Positions 1 through 11,700 of a stretch of 64,000 bases of DNA are shown one piece after another. The stretch is from Paragordius varius (Eukaryota > Nematomorpha). The first letter of the stretch is position 1, and every line of letters starts with the position of its first letter. The translations under genes were made by a program, and so were the position numbers. Under the pieces are notes generated by a model. It saw only the letters and a program-made list of their open reading frames with translations. It ran no database searches and was not told where the DNA came from. The stretch is from positions 7,750,001 to 7,814,000 of the forward strand of contig OZ176056.1 in the NCBI GenBank assembly GCA_964247055.1, given 5' to 3'.

Positions 1-34
1 TAAACTAAATAAAAATGTTGTTTTGTTAATTACT

Positions 35-272
35 ACAGTAACAGTTGAAATTAAATGGCAAATATTTTATTCTAAAAAACAACTATACTTACGAATCTTG
101 ATTAACGCATTGTTAGAAATTATAAAGTGTGGAATAGAGATGTATATATGGTAACACAATCAATCATATATTTTATAAATTTTAATTAAATGGGTTGTAT
201 AGGAAAAATCAAGGTTTAAAAAATTATTTTATTTGAAAAATAATTGTTTGTATATTTGACGTTTCGTCCATA
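35..272. repeat. MITE family M1 copy (degenerate)
   Basis: This is a diverged copy of a short family seen about nine times in the window. Its ends resemble CAGTAAAAATTGAAATTATA on one side and the reverse complement of ACGGACAAAACGTAAAAAT on the other. The interior carries the family's 'acaaccatactttttaaacc' type subterminal block. No coding capacity is seen. The best-preserved copy is at 37387-37670. Flanking TA suggests a Tc1/mariner-type MITE; this is inference from the ends only. Confidence 0.55.
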
Positions 273-1116
273 TTTCACATGATAAACATATATATATATA
301 TATTATGTATATATTAAATACAAAAGCTTTAATTTTGATTTTATCGTGTAATCTATAGCCAAATTTATCATGATGATAGAATTGGACAATAAAAAAATTA
401 GAGAACTAAGTTATCGAAAGCCTGATTTAGATGTTTTTATGCTTTTGAAGCTTTCTTAATTTGTTATCATCTAAATGCCTATTCAAAATTTATATCAAAA
501 TTACCGTGATCGATATTGCAAATTCATAAATAAAAATTTGTGCATACAACCTAAATTAAATTCGGTGTTTTTCAGTAAATTGCACCAAAAAAGACATTAA
601 TCTGGGATCAGATCCTTAGTTTAACCGTACCTATGTCACTTTGCCCATGTTGATAAAGAATAAGCCGTTCGAATTTTTTTTATTCTTTATTGGGTTATAT
701 TATTTCGACATCTTATGAAGTCACATAGATAGTGGCAATAATTCTTCTCATCTTTTGATTAGATTACTTCATACCGGCTCATTTAACAAAAGGCTTCGTT
801 CAAAATTCATTTTTAATCAATTATAGAAACAATAACATTATTAATACTTTTAACTTATTTTTACGAGATAATCCTTAAAATTTAATTATATACAATCAAG
901 ATTTAAATGGTATATCTGAAACTATATAAAATATCACACTAAATTCTCTTATGGAAAGATTGCCTATATATCATAATTTGTAAATATCAAAAATAATTTT
1001 GTCATATTTTAGTTTTCAAACAATAGATGCGAATCCAAACAGTGGGAAAAATATTCGTGGTCCGCCAAAATTCAGGTTTTATCGGTTCCAAAGCCTTGAT
1101 AATGTAAGATATTATA
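273..1116. other. Gene-free AT-rich stretch
   Basis: Simple AT-rich sequence with a short TA run near 288-302. I see no exon, RNA gene or recognisable element here. Confidence 0.5.
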
Positions 1117-2582
1117 TACCATTTTTCATGCAAAAACATCATTTTTTCAACCAAATGCAACATTTTTTCAACCAAACTCAACATTTTTTCAAGCAAACGC
1201 AACATTTTTTCAAGCAAAGACAACATTTTTTCGAGCAAACACAACATTTTTTCAAGCAAAGACAACATTTTTTCAAGCAAGCGCAACATTTTTTCAAGCA
1301 AACGCAACATTTTTTCAACCAAAGACAACATTTTTTCATCCAAACGCAACATTTTTTCAACCAACGACAACATTTTTTCAAGCAAAAACAACAATTTTTT
1401 TAAAATAAAAAACCATTTTTTTTATTTTAAGACATATTAAATTTAAAGTTAGTGTAAATTAATTTTAGCGAAGAATTATACTTTTTATTGTTTTATCATC
1501 AATATTTGATGGTATGATTGATTTTCAAACATTTAATTTAGCCCATAAACTGCATTATTTATTTAGATTATATATTTTTTTCTTTTACAATTTAAGTTTC
1601 ACCTAATCAATCTATACTGCGCTTCAAGATTGTTCTTTTACATTTAAACTTAGTCCTAGAACACTTCAAGTTGATCCTTCTATATTTAATTTGATTCTAA
1701 CGTTTATTAATGAGGCAATAAAATATTCATTATTCAATAATTTAAACCTATTTTTTTTATTTAACCTAAACCTTTAGGTGAATACATTTCTTTCATAAGA
1801 ACCGTATATCCTTATTATTTTCTATAAATTAATATTGAAAAATATCTATGTTTTGTGGGTTATTGATGGTAATATTTAGTTTAAAACAATAATAAATTTA
1901 TAATATTGATAAAGAAAATTTTCAAACAAAGTTGTTTTACTATGAAAATATTAATGATTTAAAAACTAATAAATAGAGATATTAGTTTAAATTTAAAAGA
2001 TAATTACACACAAAAATAACGGTTGTATGGAAACTGCAAAAATGTAAGGAATTTTAAGCGAAGGATAACTTTAAATTTTTAAAGAGAGTCTTAAAGCGCA
2101 AATTGTATTGATTGTTAAAAAAAATATTTATAAATAAATAATGCAATTTATGGACTAAATTAAAATGTTTGAAAATCAATCATACCATCAAATATTGATG
2201 ATAAAACAATAAAAAGTATAATTCTTCGCTAAAATTAATTTACACTAACTTTAAATTTAATATGTCTTAAAATAAAAAAAATGGTTTTTTATTTTAAAAA
2301 AATTGTTGTTTTTGCTTGAAAAAATGTTGTCGTTGGTTGAAAAAATGTTGCGTTTGGATGAAAAAATGTTGTCTTTGGTTGAAAAAATGTTGCGTTTGCT
2401 TGAAAAAATGTTGCGCTTGCTTGAAAAAATGTTGTCTTTGCTTGAAAAAATGTTGCGTTTGCTCGAAAAAATGTTGTCTTTGCTTGAAAAAATGTTGCGT
2501 TTGCTTGAAAAAATGTTGAGTTTGGTTGAAAAAATGTTGCATTTGGTTGAAAAAATGATGTTTTTGCATGAAAAATGGTATA
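1117..2582. repeat. Foldback element FB1 with minisatellite arms
   Basis: A long inverted repeat: 1117-1565 is almost perfectly complementary to 2133-2582. The outer part of each arm is about thirteen tandem copies of a ~21-bp unit of the form AACATTTTTTCAAGCAAACGC. The inner part is a unique ~170-bp segment. Unit variants (AGACAAC, ACGCAAC, GAGC, ATCC types) occur in the same order in both arms, with about one difference seen. The ends are TATACCATTTTTCATG and its complement, followed by TA, which suggests a TA target. The open reading frames across the arms are products of the tandem repeat and are not proposed as genes. This resembles foldback (FB) transposons in structure; no transposase is present. 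Confidence 0.85.
1612..2112. repeat. Degenerate FB2 copy forming the core of FB1
   Basis: The central, non-palindromic part of FB1 looks like an old FB2 element. It begins TATACTGCGCTTCAAGATTG, contains the FB2 interior landmark AACCGTATATC followed by GGGTTATT, and ends with GAGTCTTAAAGCGCAAATTG. These correspond to the FB2 ends TATACCATTTGCACTTCAAG and its complement. It is much more diverged than the surrounding arms. Confidence 0.6.
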
Positions 2583-2734
2583 GTACGACACGTCTTTTAT
2601 GTTTTAATAAATCGCAAACTAAAAATAATTTATGGCAGTTTTTCAATCTAGAAAAATTTTAGCTTCAACACATATGGGATTAAAATAGAAAAATAAATAA
2701 AAATAAGATATTACTTCGATATACAGTAAATATT

Positions 2735-2955
2735 AGAATTATACGGACAAAACGTAAAAATATAATGACATGTAAAGAATACTTTTTAAGGATGCTTATT
2801 AAAATTATAACTCATTCATGCGAAGCATAAAATGTGGATGTATATTGACAACACAATCAATATAGAGAAATTCAAGGTTATAAAACTGCAAAATTTTTTT
2901 AGTATATTTTTAATTTTTTCGTTTTATCCGTATAATAATCATTATTGTATATAAA
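2735..2955. repeat. MITE family M1 copy
   Basis: It starts with ATTATACGGACAAAACGTAA and ends with a diverged CGTTTTATCCGTATAATAAT, the inverted terminal block of M1. The interior is AT-rich and non-coding. Confidence 0.6.
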
Positions 2956-3205
2956 AAGCAAAGGGATATTTTAAGATTTGACATGTATTATAAGCTTTTT
3001 TCTAATAAAATTATACAACATAATATTTGTAATATTTTGTCGTAAATCTCATCAACCCAGCATGTACTATAATAATAGAAAATTTTAAATGAAATTCGCC
3101 AATATATCTATGGAAAATTGTGATAAAAACAAAATAAGTTAAACCATATTTACAAAACTAATTTAACAAGTTAAATATTTTTGGTTAAATTAAAAAAGTG
3201 TAACT

Positions 3206-6200
3206 CAAGGGTCGGCAACCTTTGGAGAGGAGACGTTTTTAAAATACAAAATTTTAGACGATACCTACACTTGAAAATATAATTAAAATATATGTTCATA
3301 TAATAGTATATAAAAAATGAAAAAATATTATTCATTACATGCTCTATAGTAGTAATAATAATGTGACTATGATTAAGAAATTTCGAACTCTTTTTTAATT
3401 AAAACCAAAAATTATAAGATATCGTTTTTTTGATGATAGTTTATTTATATTCATTTAAGAAATTTCGGCCTCGTACGCAGCCCGAGGAAGTCCTTCGGAC
3501 TTCTTGAGAGGGGGGAGGGCAAATTTTTTGCCTTTTTACACGTATGATCTCATAATTATGGCGAAAAATATCCTCAAAAACATATTTTTGAGCGGGGTTA
3601 AGTTATAGAGGCCCTAAACACACCATATTTGTTCAGCAATGATCTTAATATAAAAAACATAAGCAATTATTGGGGGAAACGTGCAAAAATAAGCTTTATT
3701 TTTGTGATCGGGTGTATAAATAATAAAAAAGACATGTATAGTTTTGTCCTTATGGAGTAAAGTATGACTTACACACATCCATAAAATTCCTATATATATA
3801 TATATATATATATATTAATGCATAACCTGTGATGCAGTTGATCACTGCAATAAGTGTAATTTGTCCTTATGGAATAGGTATATATGGCTAATACATTGGA
3901 TTGGAGCCTGCAAAACAGCTTGAAAAAAGGGCTCAACAAAATTGTGATCCATATATGTGGATTAATTTTAAAAATTATTTAATAGTTATGATCACATAGG
4001 ATTTTCAAAACGGGGCTTCATAGAATTTTGAAACTGTGCATTCACACTAATATATTGTTTACTGGTGTGAAGGACCCAAATTGACGGCGAACGGAAAAAA
4101 CCGCTATACAATAATTTTTACCATTTTGTGGGTTTTATAAGCTTTTATTGAACTCGTATGGCTTCTTAAGTTTTATGAAAACTTGCTCCAAAACCACGCC
4201 GTTTTTGTACGGGGGCTCAGTTTTAAACCAGCAGATCCCTGCCCATAGACCTATATGAAAAAAGCGCTGAGTTAAATTCTTTGCCTTTATAGGGCAAATA
4301 TTTAAAATCATCTTTGATACCATCGTCTCATGGGTTATTCGAAAAAATATGATGGCGTATTTTTAGGACATAAAGGCCCTAAATTAACGGCTAATAAAAA
4401 AAACGTCTGACTTAATTTTTACCCAATTACCGATAATATTTCAAGTTTTGAATGAGCACATATGGCTTCATAATTTTGTAAATTAGCTCCAAAACAACGC
4501 AATTTGTATATAGTGGCGCAGTTTTTGGCGGGTAGCTCCTTACCCAAGGCCTGGTATAAAAAAAGCGTTGGGCAAAATTTTTGCCTTTATATGGGGCTCT
4601 GAAATTATCATGGATTCCATATGTTCCTAAAGTTCTTGGAAATATTGCTTCAAAACTAAAAAATAGTTCTATGGCGGAGCCATTATTCAGGGCGTAAAAC
4701 TTTATTTAGCGACTCATTAGAATAACCCCTATATGAAATATTTTTTTAAGGGGTAATAAATATTTTAGGCCCTTATTGAACTCACATAATCGCATAATTT
4801 TTCTGAAAATTGTCTCCAAAGGCATGCTGTATCGATATTGTGACGCAGTTTTAGGCGGGCAGCCCTCTAACCAGGGGCGAAACAAAACGATTAAAATTTT
4901 TGCCTTAATTAGGGTAATACCTGGAATCATGCTGGATTCCATATGCTCTCGTGGGATTTTCGAAAAATTGCCTCAAAACCAATCACTCTATGGTGGCGTA
5001 TTTTTAAGGGCAAAGGCCTAATTAAGGTATTTTAATAAAACCGCTCTACTAAAATTTTTGCCTTGTTAGGGGTAAATTTCAAGCCCTTATTGAATTCATA
5101 AGGCCTGATAAGTTTTCTAAAATTTGCGTCGAAAGTCACGCTGTATTGATATGGTGGTGCAGTTGTAAGCCCCCTACCTACAGGCCAATATATAAAAGAC
5201 GCTCGATAAAAATATTTGCCTATATAGGGGAATACCTGGAATCATCATGCATTCCATATTTTCTTAATAGTTTTTGAAAGAATGGCTTCATAACAATATA
5301 ATAGTTCAATGATAGCCCATTTTTAGGCGTAAAGGGCCTAATTGACGGCTAATTTAAAAAAACCGCTCGACAAATTTTTGCCTTTTACAGGTAATAATTT
5401 AGGCCCTCATTGAACTTGTATTGCCTGATATGTTTTCTGTAACTCCTAAACAACGCAATATCGATATGGTGGGGCAGTTTTAGGCGGGTAGCTCCCTACC
5501 CAAAGGCTGATACAAAAAAATTGTTTTAAAAATTTGCAATAAATAGGGGTGATGGAGATAAAATAGAAAAACATATTAAATATATAAAATTTCTTTAATC
5601 ATTCTTTTACGGGTTTTACATAGGGTATATTGTTTACTCTTTTAAACTGTCCCTTGTGAAAGTTAATATTCAAGTATCATTGGATTTAATTTAAGATTTT
5701 CGTTTTACGAAATCATGGTTAGTTTTAATTTGAAATTGTGTTCACACAGCTGGGATCAAGGGATATAAAAAGTAACTCATTTTTGGTCCCTTTTTAAAAG
5801 TAAGAATGATATACAAATTAGCCAGAAATGTGTTTTACTGAACTCGTATCTCTTCTTAAGTTTTTAAATCAGCTCCAAAGTCACGCCATATTTGTATGGC
5901 GTCTCAGTTTTAAACCGGTAGACCCCTACCCATAGACCTATATGGAAAAGCGCTGAGTTAAATCTTTGCATTTATGGGGCAAATATTTGGAATCATCTTT
6001 GATACCATCGTCTCATAGGTTATTCGAAAAAATACCTCAACACTAAATAATCGTTATATGATGGCGTATTTTTAGGGGCATAAAGGCCCCAAATTAACGG
6101 CTGATCAAAAACGCCTGACCTTTTTTAGTTGTGGGTAATATTTCAAGCTTTTAATGAACTCATATGGCTTCATAAATTTTCTGTAAATTAAATCCAAAAA

Positions 6201-7458
6201 CGCAATTTTTATATAGTGGCGCAGTTTTTTGGGTATCCCCTTTTCCAGGGGCAGTATAAAAAAGCGTTAAACCTAATTTATTGCCTCAATTCTGGTAATA
6301 CCTGGAATCATGATTGATTCCATATGCTTTCATGGGATCGAAAAATTGCCTCAAAACCAAAAATTCATTCTATGGTGGCGCATTTTTTAGGGCAAGGGCC
6401 TAATTAAGGGGTAATTTAATAAAACCGCTCTACTTAAATTTTTCCTTTTTTACGAGTAATATTTCAAGCCCTTATTGAACTCATATGGCCTGATACACTT
6501 TAATTTACCTCCAAAGTCACGCTGTATGGTGGCGCAGCTGGTGGCGGGTAGTCCCTACCCAGAAGCCAATAAATAAGACCTTCGATAAAAAGTTTGCCTT
6601 TATAGGGGAATACCTGGAAACATCATCCATTCCATATGTTCTTAATAGTTTTCGGAAGAATGGCTTAAAACCAAATAATAGTTCACTGATAGCGCATTTT
6701 TTAGGGCGTAAAGGGGCTAATTAATGGCTAATTTAGATAACCGCTCAACTTACATTTTTGCCTTTTTACAGGTAATATTTCAGGCCTTTATAAAACTTAT
6801 ATGGCCTGATAAGTTTTCTGAAAATTAACTCCTGAACAACGTAATTTCGATATGGTGGCGCAGTTTTTAGCGGGTATCTCCTTACCCAACCACCAATATA
6901 AAAAACGCACGCCAAATTTGGGAATACCAGTAATCCTAATTAAATTACGGTCTCATTCCTTGGGCGAAAAATATTCAAAAAATTATTTTTGTGGAATTTG
7001 TTTTTTTGAGAAAAATGGCATTTTACGGGGGGAGCGGGTAAAAAGAGGGCCTAAATTAAAAATGCGAGCCTACTATGTTGGTGCAATCGAAAAAAAGTAA
7101 TTAAAAATCATTTGAAATCGAATGGACCAACATGTTTTTCGGAAAATTGTCTCAAAGACACGATTTTTGTGGATTTTTAAAAAACCGTTTTTTACACGGG
7201 GTGGGCCCGAACTGGGGCCTAATTCAAAAAAAAGCGAAGCTATTGTCGGGGCATTCATTAATGATTATATTTTTTCGACATTTGGATATGAATGTGTCTT
7301 CCGGTTTTTCAGAAACAGATCACAAAGCCACCACCATCCATTTTTATAAATATGATAAGATTAAAAATTCAATGTGCTTTCATCCTAGAATATTCTTTGA
7401 TAATTCATTGCTTTGGCGAGCCAAGTTTGACTCGCGAGCTCTAGGTTACCGAACCCTG
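3206..7458. mobile_element. hAT-like element carrying a satellite array
   Basis: The left end CAAGGGTCGGCAACCT and the right end read inward on the minus strand, CAGGGTTCGGTAACCT, form a short imperfect inverted repeat of the kind found in hAT transposons. Immediately outside lie GTGTAACT (3198-3205) and GTGTCACT (7459-7466), a 7-of-8 match and so a plausible old 8-bp target duplication. The sequence inside the right end (CTCGCGAG, TTGGCTCGCC) is also hAT-like. No transposase was found. Most of the interior is the ~315-bp array described separately. The two ends could also belong to two separate hAT fragments. Confidence 0.5.
3540..7120 (-). repeat. ~315-bp tandem array, higher-order organised
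   Basis: Degenerate units recur about every 315 bp. Each has the landmarks CTTATTGAACTCATATGGCC, GATATGGTGGCGCAGTTTT, GGGTAGCTCCCTACCC and a block around ACCTGGAATCATGATTGATT. Unit starts fall near 4130, 4440, 4760, 5075 and 5395. They recur near 5837, 6134, 6455 and 6770, about 1.7 kb later for matching variants, so the array has a higher-order repeat. The spacer 5528-5837 contains no unit. The same module occurs inverted at 52085-54101. Short open frames across the array are not conserved between units, so I treat them as non-coding. Confidence 0.8.
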
Positions 7459-7466
7459 GTGTCACT

Positions 7467-8703
7467 GGTTTTGAAATTAAAATTGGTTAAATGACTCTAA
7501 ACAATTAAAGAATTGATTGTATTAATATAAGTAAAAATAATAAAAGAGCCAAACATAAAAAGATTAAAACTAAAACTAAAAAACAAATAGTTTCATCAAA
7601 CAACCATTTTTAAACATTCTCATCGTTTCGTAACCACAATGAATACATATTTTAATAATGTATATAGATTAAGTATTATTTGCTTTTAAGTTTTTAGATT
7701 TTGTCTGTATGAATTTTAATCATTGATTAAATGGTAGATCTATCATTGGTTGCGCTACATAGCATATAATTACCCAAAGTATGTTACAGTAGAAACTATT
7801 GGGTACACTTATGAGCAAAGACCTCTCATTCTCGTAAAGGTTTTTATGACTATATTTACTAATTTTACACTAATATAAAAGAAAGATTCCATAATTATAG
7901 AGTAAAAATTCAAATTATACGGACAAAATGTAAAAATTAAAAGAAAATGACAACCATACTTTTTTATACCTTGAATGAATTTTTTATACCCTTAACTATT
8001 TAATTCTATTTTTCGGATACAACACTTCTTTTAAGTCATCGAATTCGAATTGAGGTATTTGGGAACCCCAGGCATGTTTAAATCAAATGTTTTTAAAAAT
8101 ATGAAACAAATTGACACCATTGCGAAAATTTGCTCTTTTATAAGATATATGACATTTTATATAAAAAAATTCATCTAAAAAAACTTGATATTTATATTAT
8201 TTGTAGACCTCAAGATTTTAGTCAACATGACATGTGTGCATTAGCTAAATAAAAAATACAAAATTCACCTTTTCTGGTTATACCAATATTAGATGTGATT
8301 TAAATAAGAATTAGCTTTAATTTTAGCGTTAGAAACATATATACACGATATTTTGCGAAAATGTTGTCTAATAAAAATGGCGTGAAAGTACTTTGATATG
8401 GAACTTTTTTTCAAAACTAATTGTATATTAATTTTTTGGTTTATTTATAAAATTCATTAGAAGTATAAATTTATAACCTTCTATTCGGTAATACTTGTGT
8501 CTGGGGTCCCTAACTCCAATTTGAATCGAAATGTTAAATTAGTTTTTTTTTAATTATATCTATCCCTATTTCGCAACCCAAAGCGATGATTATGATTTTA
8601 AAAAATTAGGGTTTATTGTCTTATTTTTATAAAAAAAATTTGTCGTACAATTTTAAATTTATGTGTATTAACAATAATATCTCTTTATTTTTTGCAAATT
8701 TAG
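7467..8703. other. Gene-free stretch with an M1 fragment
   Basis: AT-rich intergenic or intronic sequence upstream of the first visible carboxypeptidase exon. An M1 terminal piece (AAATTATACGGACAAAATG) lies at about 7893-7990. Propeptide exons of the carboxypeptidase were looked for here and not recognised. Confidence 0.5.
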
Positions 8704-11700
8704 TTATCTTCAGATAATATTGAAACATTGAATGACAAAAGTAATGGAAAAAAGAAACGAGTTATATGGATTCAGGCTGGAACACATGCCCGAGAATGGA
8801 TAAGTATAGCTACAACCTTATGTCTCATGTCAAAAATTTTGAAGCATTTTTCACACCACAACCAAAGTTTAACCAAAATTACTCAACCAAATGGGATATA
8901 TTCTTTAATATCGCAATTCGATTTTTATTTTATTCCTGTCATGAATCCTGATGGGTAGGTAAATACACATATATTATATACTAGCGTTGTTTAACGCTTC
9001 AAACAAGTGTAAAGATATTCCATTTGCACTTTAAAAGTGTCCTTAAACACTTTAAATTCGTCCTTGAATACTTCAAGTTGGTCCTTATGTTGGTGCATAA
9101 TTTTTTTAAGCTGTATTTAACCATAATTTTGCAGTTTTTTTATTCTATTATTTTTTACTTAATTTTGTTTATTGGTTATATATAAAATTTGCACTTTAAG
9201 AGTGCTCTCAAACATTTCAAGAGTGTCATTTAACACTTCAAATCGGTCCTACAACATTTCAATTTCGAACAATTCAAATGTTTCAACTTTTTTAAATTGT
9301 TCCTAACCATAATTTTTAAAAGTATTTTTATTATTTTTTACCTTAAATTTTATTTAATTATTATTTATATATTCATTTAAAACTAATATTTTTTTAAAAA
9401 GGAGTTTTTTATTCCATTTAAATTATTAAATTATGTTTTTGACGAAAAATTATAATAAATCACCTAGAAAATTATATTTTTTAACTACATGTTAGATCTT
9501 ATAAAAATTGTTAGATATTTATGAACTTAATAATAATATACGGATTCTGAATGATCAAAAGTTATTGATAAGTTTGGTTAAATTTAGAGAATAGGTTAAA
9601 AATATTAAAATATATTAACGATACACGGTTTGATTGGTTATAGATAAAAACAATTTAAAAAAGTGGAAGGATCGACTTGAAGTGTTCAATGACGAAGTGT
9701 TGAAGGACCAACCTTAAATGTTCAAGGACTAACTTGAAGTGTTTAATAACACTCTTGAAGTGCAAATGATAATTTAAATAAAAAATTATTTTTTTTGTAA
9801 AAACATGGGCGGTTAAATCTTGGATAACCCAATGACGATTATTGTCTCTAAAACAAATCAGCACGACTACAAACACCAAAAATCACTTTATTTTCGAATT
9901 TTGGTCTATGTTTTATATAAACGTAATATATATACCATTTGCACTTCAAGAGTGTCCTTGAACAGTTCAAGTTGGTCCTTGAACAATTCAAGTTGGTCCT
10001 TGAACAGTTCAAGTTGGTCCTTGAACATTTCAAGTTGGTCCTTTGAGTTTTTGTTTTCTTTTTAACTTTTATCAATCAAATCGTAAATAATTCATCTATT
10101 TTATTGTTTTTAACCTATTTTCTATTATTTAACATAAATTTTAAATCGATATCAACTTTTAATCTATGAGAAACCGTATATCTTTATTTTTCTTAAAATA
10201 ATTTTGGATATTTATAAGATTTTAATACGAAATGAAAAAATATATAACTTTTCTGGGTTATTAATTAAAATTTTTCATTAAAAACATTTAAAAGTCAATA
10301 ATTTTGTTTATTGAAAAAAATAGTTTGAAACAAAAAAGTGGTTTTTCAATAAAAATTTTTATTTTTAAATGAATAAATATATAATAAATAAAGAAAATTA
10401 GGTTAATAAATAATAAAATAAAAAAATAAATGCAAAAATTATGGTTAAATTAAAATTTATAAATTTTAAGGACCAACTTGAAGTGTTCAAGGACCAACTT
10501 GAACTGTTCATGGACCAACTTGAATTGTTCAAGGACCAACTTGAATTGTTCAAGGACCAACTTGAAGTGTTCGATCTTGAAGTGCAAATGGTATAAAATA
10601 AATGCGAAACGGGTCCAACAAATTACACACCTTTAATAATATTTAAGCTAACAATCATAATAGATTTCCATAATTTAATTAACGAAATTGGACATAGTTT
10701 TTATTCGTAAATATCATACCATATTTTTATCATGGTTTCCAATCATATTTGTTGTGTTTATAAATGCATGAATTTTGCAAAAAAATAATAGTCCAGATGT
10801 CCTACCTTAATTTATATGAAAAAACATTTATTAATAGGGTTAGATTTTTATATTAAAAGTTTTAGGCAGTAACATTGCTTTATGTAGAAAACTACTTTAT
10901 TTTTTACAATATTTTAGATATGCTTATAGTTGGGAAAAAGATCGATTATGGCGCGGGAATCGCCGACCTTATAATAATAATAAATGTATTGGCATCGATC
11001 TCAATAGAAACTGGTTGAGAATTAACACTTCAATATTTTCTGACAATATAAGTCCTGTTTCGTTAAGCAATGATACTTTAAGCTCAGTAAAGCCTATATA
11101 TCGAATAAAACGCCGAAAGAGGTTAACACATTTTTATTTTTATATAATGAAGTTAACGATCGGATATCGGTTAAATGTTATTATAGTATAATAAGTTTTT
11201 TCTATATGCACTGTGTAAGCATAAATACATTTTGGTATTTATATGTTCAGCTAAATATGTTGCTTTTGTGTATACACGATAAAAGTCAATATAAGTTTCG
11301 CGTTTGACTCTCGAAGTTCCAATCCCAATACTTTAAAAAAATTTACAGTGTGCAATTATTTGGTTGCTAATTTCACACTATAGTTGGGCAATTTACACCC
11401 TAGTTGTTTATAGAAAAAAAAGTTTTTTCCTTTCTTTTTTCCATAAGTTATTGTGTTGCAAATTGCCGAACTTTAGAGTGAAAGCAACCATTTTAATGCA
11501 TACTGTATTATGATATTATTTTTGATTGCTTAATATTTTTAAACTTTTGATTCATAATAGAACTAATTCCATTTTCAGTTCCGACTAGTCTATTTTAATC
11601 ATGTTATATTATACGTTGCTTTTAAATAAATTATTTTTTATTCCTATTTTCATCAGAAAAAAATGTAGCAGATTGTATGGCGGTCCCTATGCTTTTTCCG

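Noticed and set aside
999-2662. Open frames with repeated QHFFKQ, EKMLRLL and KKCCVCLKKC patterns
   Set aside because: They arise because the 21-bp tandem unit is a multiple of three and lacks stops. The same frames appear in both arms on opposite strands. They are repeat shadows, not genes.
4135-7494. Several 60-120-codon frames in the 315-bp array
   Set aside because: Frames are not conserved between repeat units or between the two array copies, so protein coding is unlikely.
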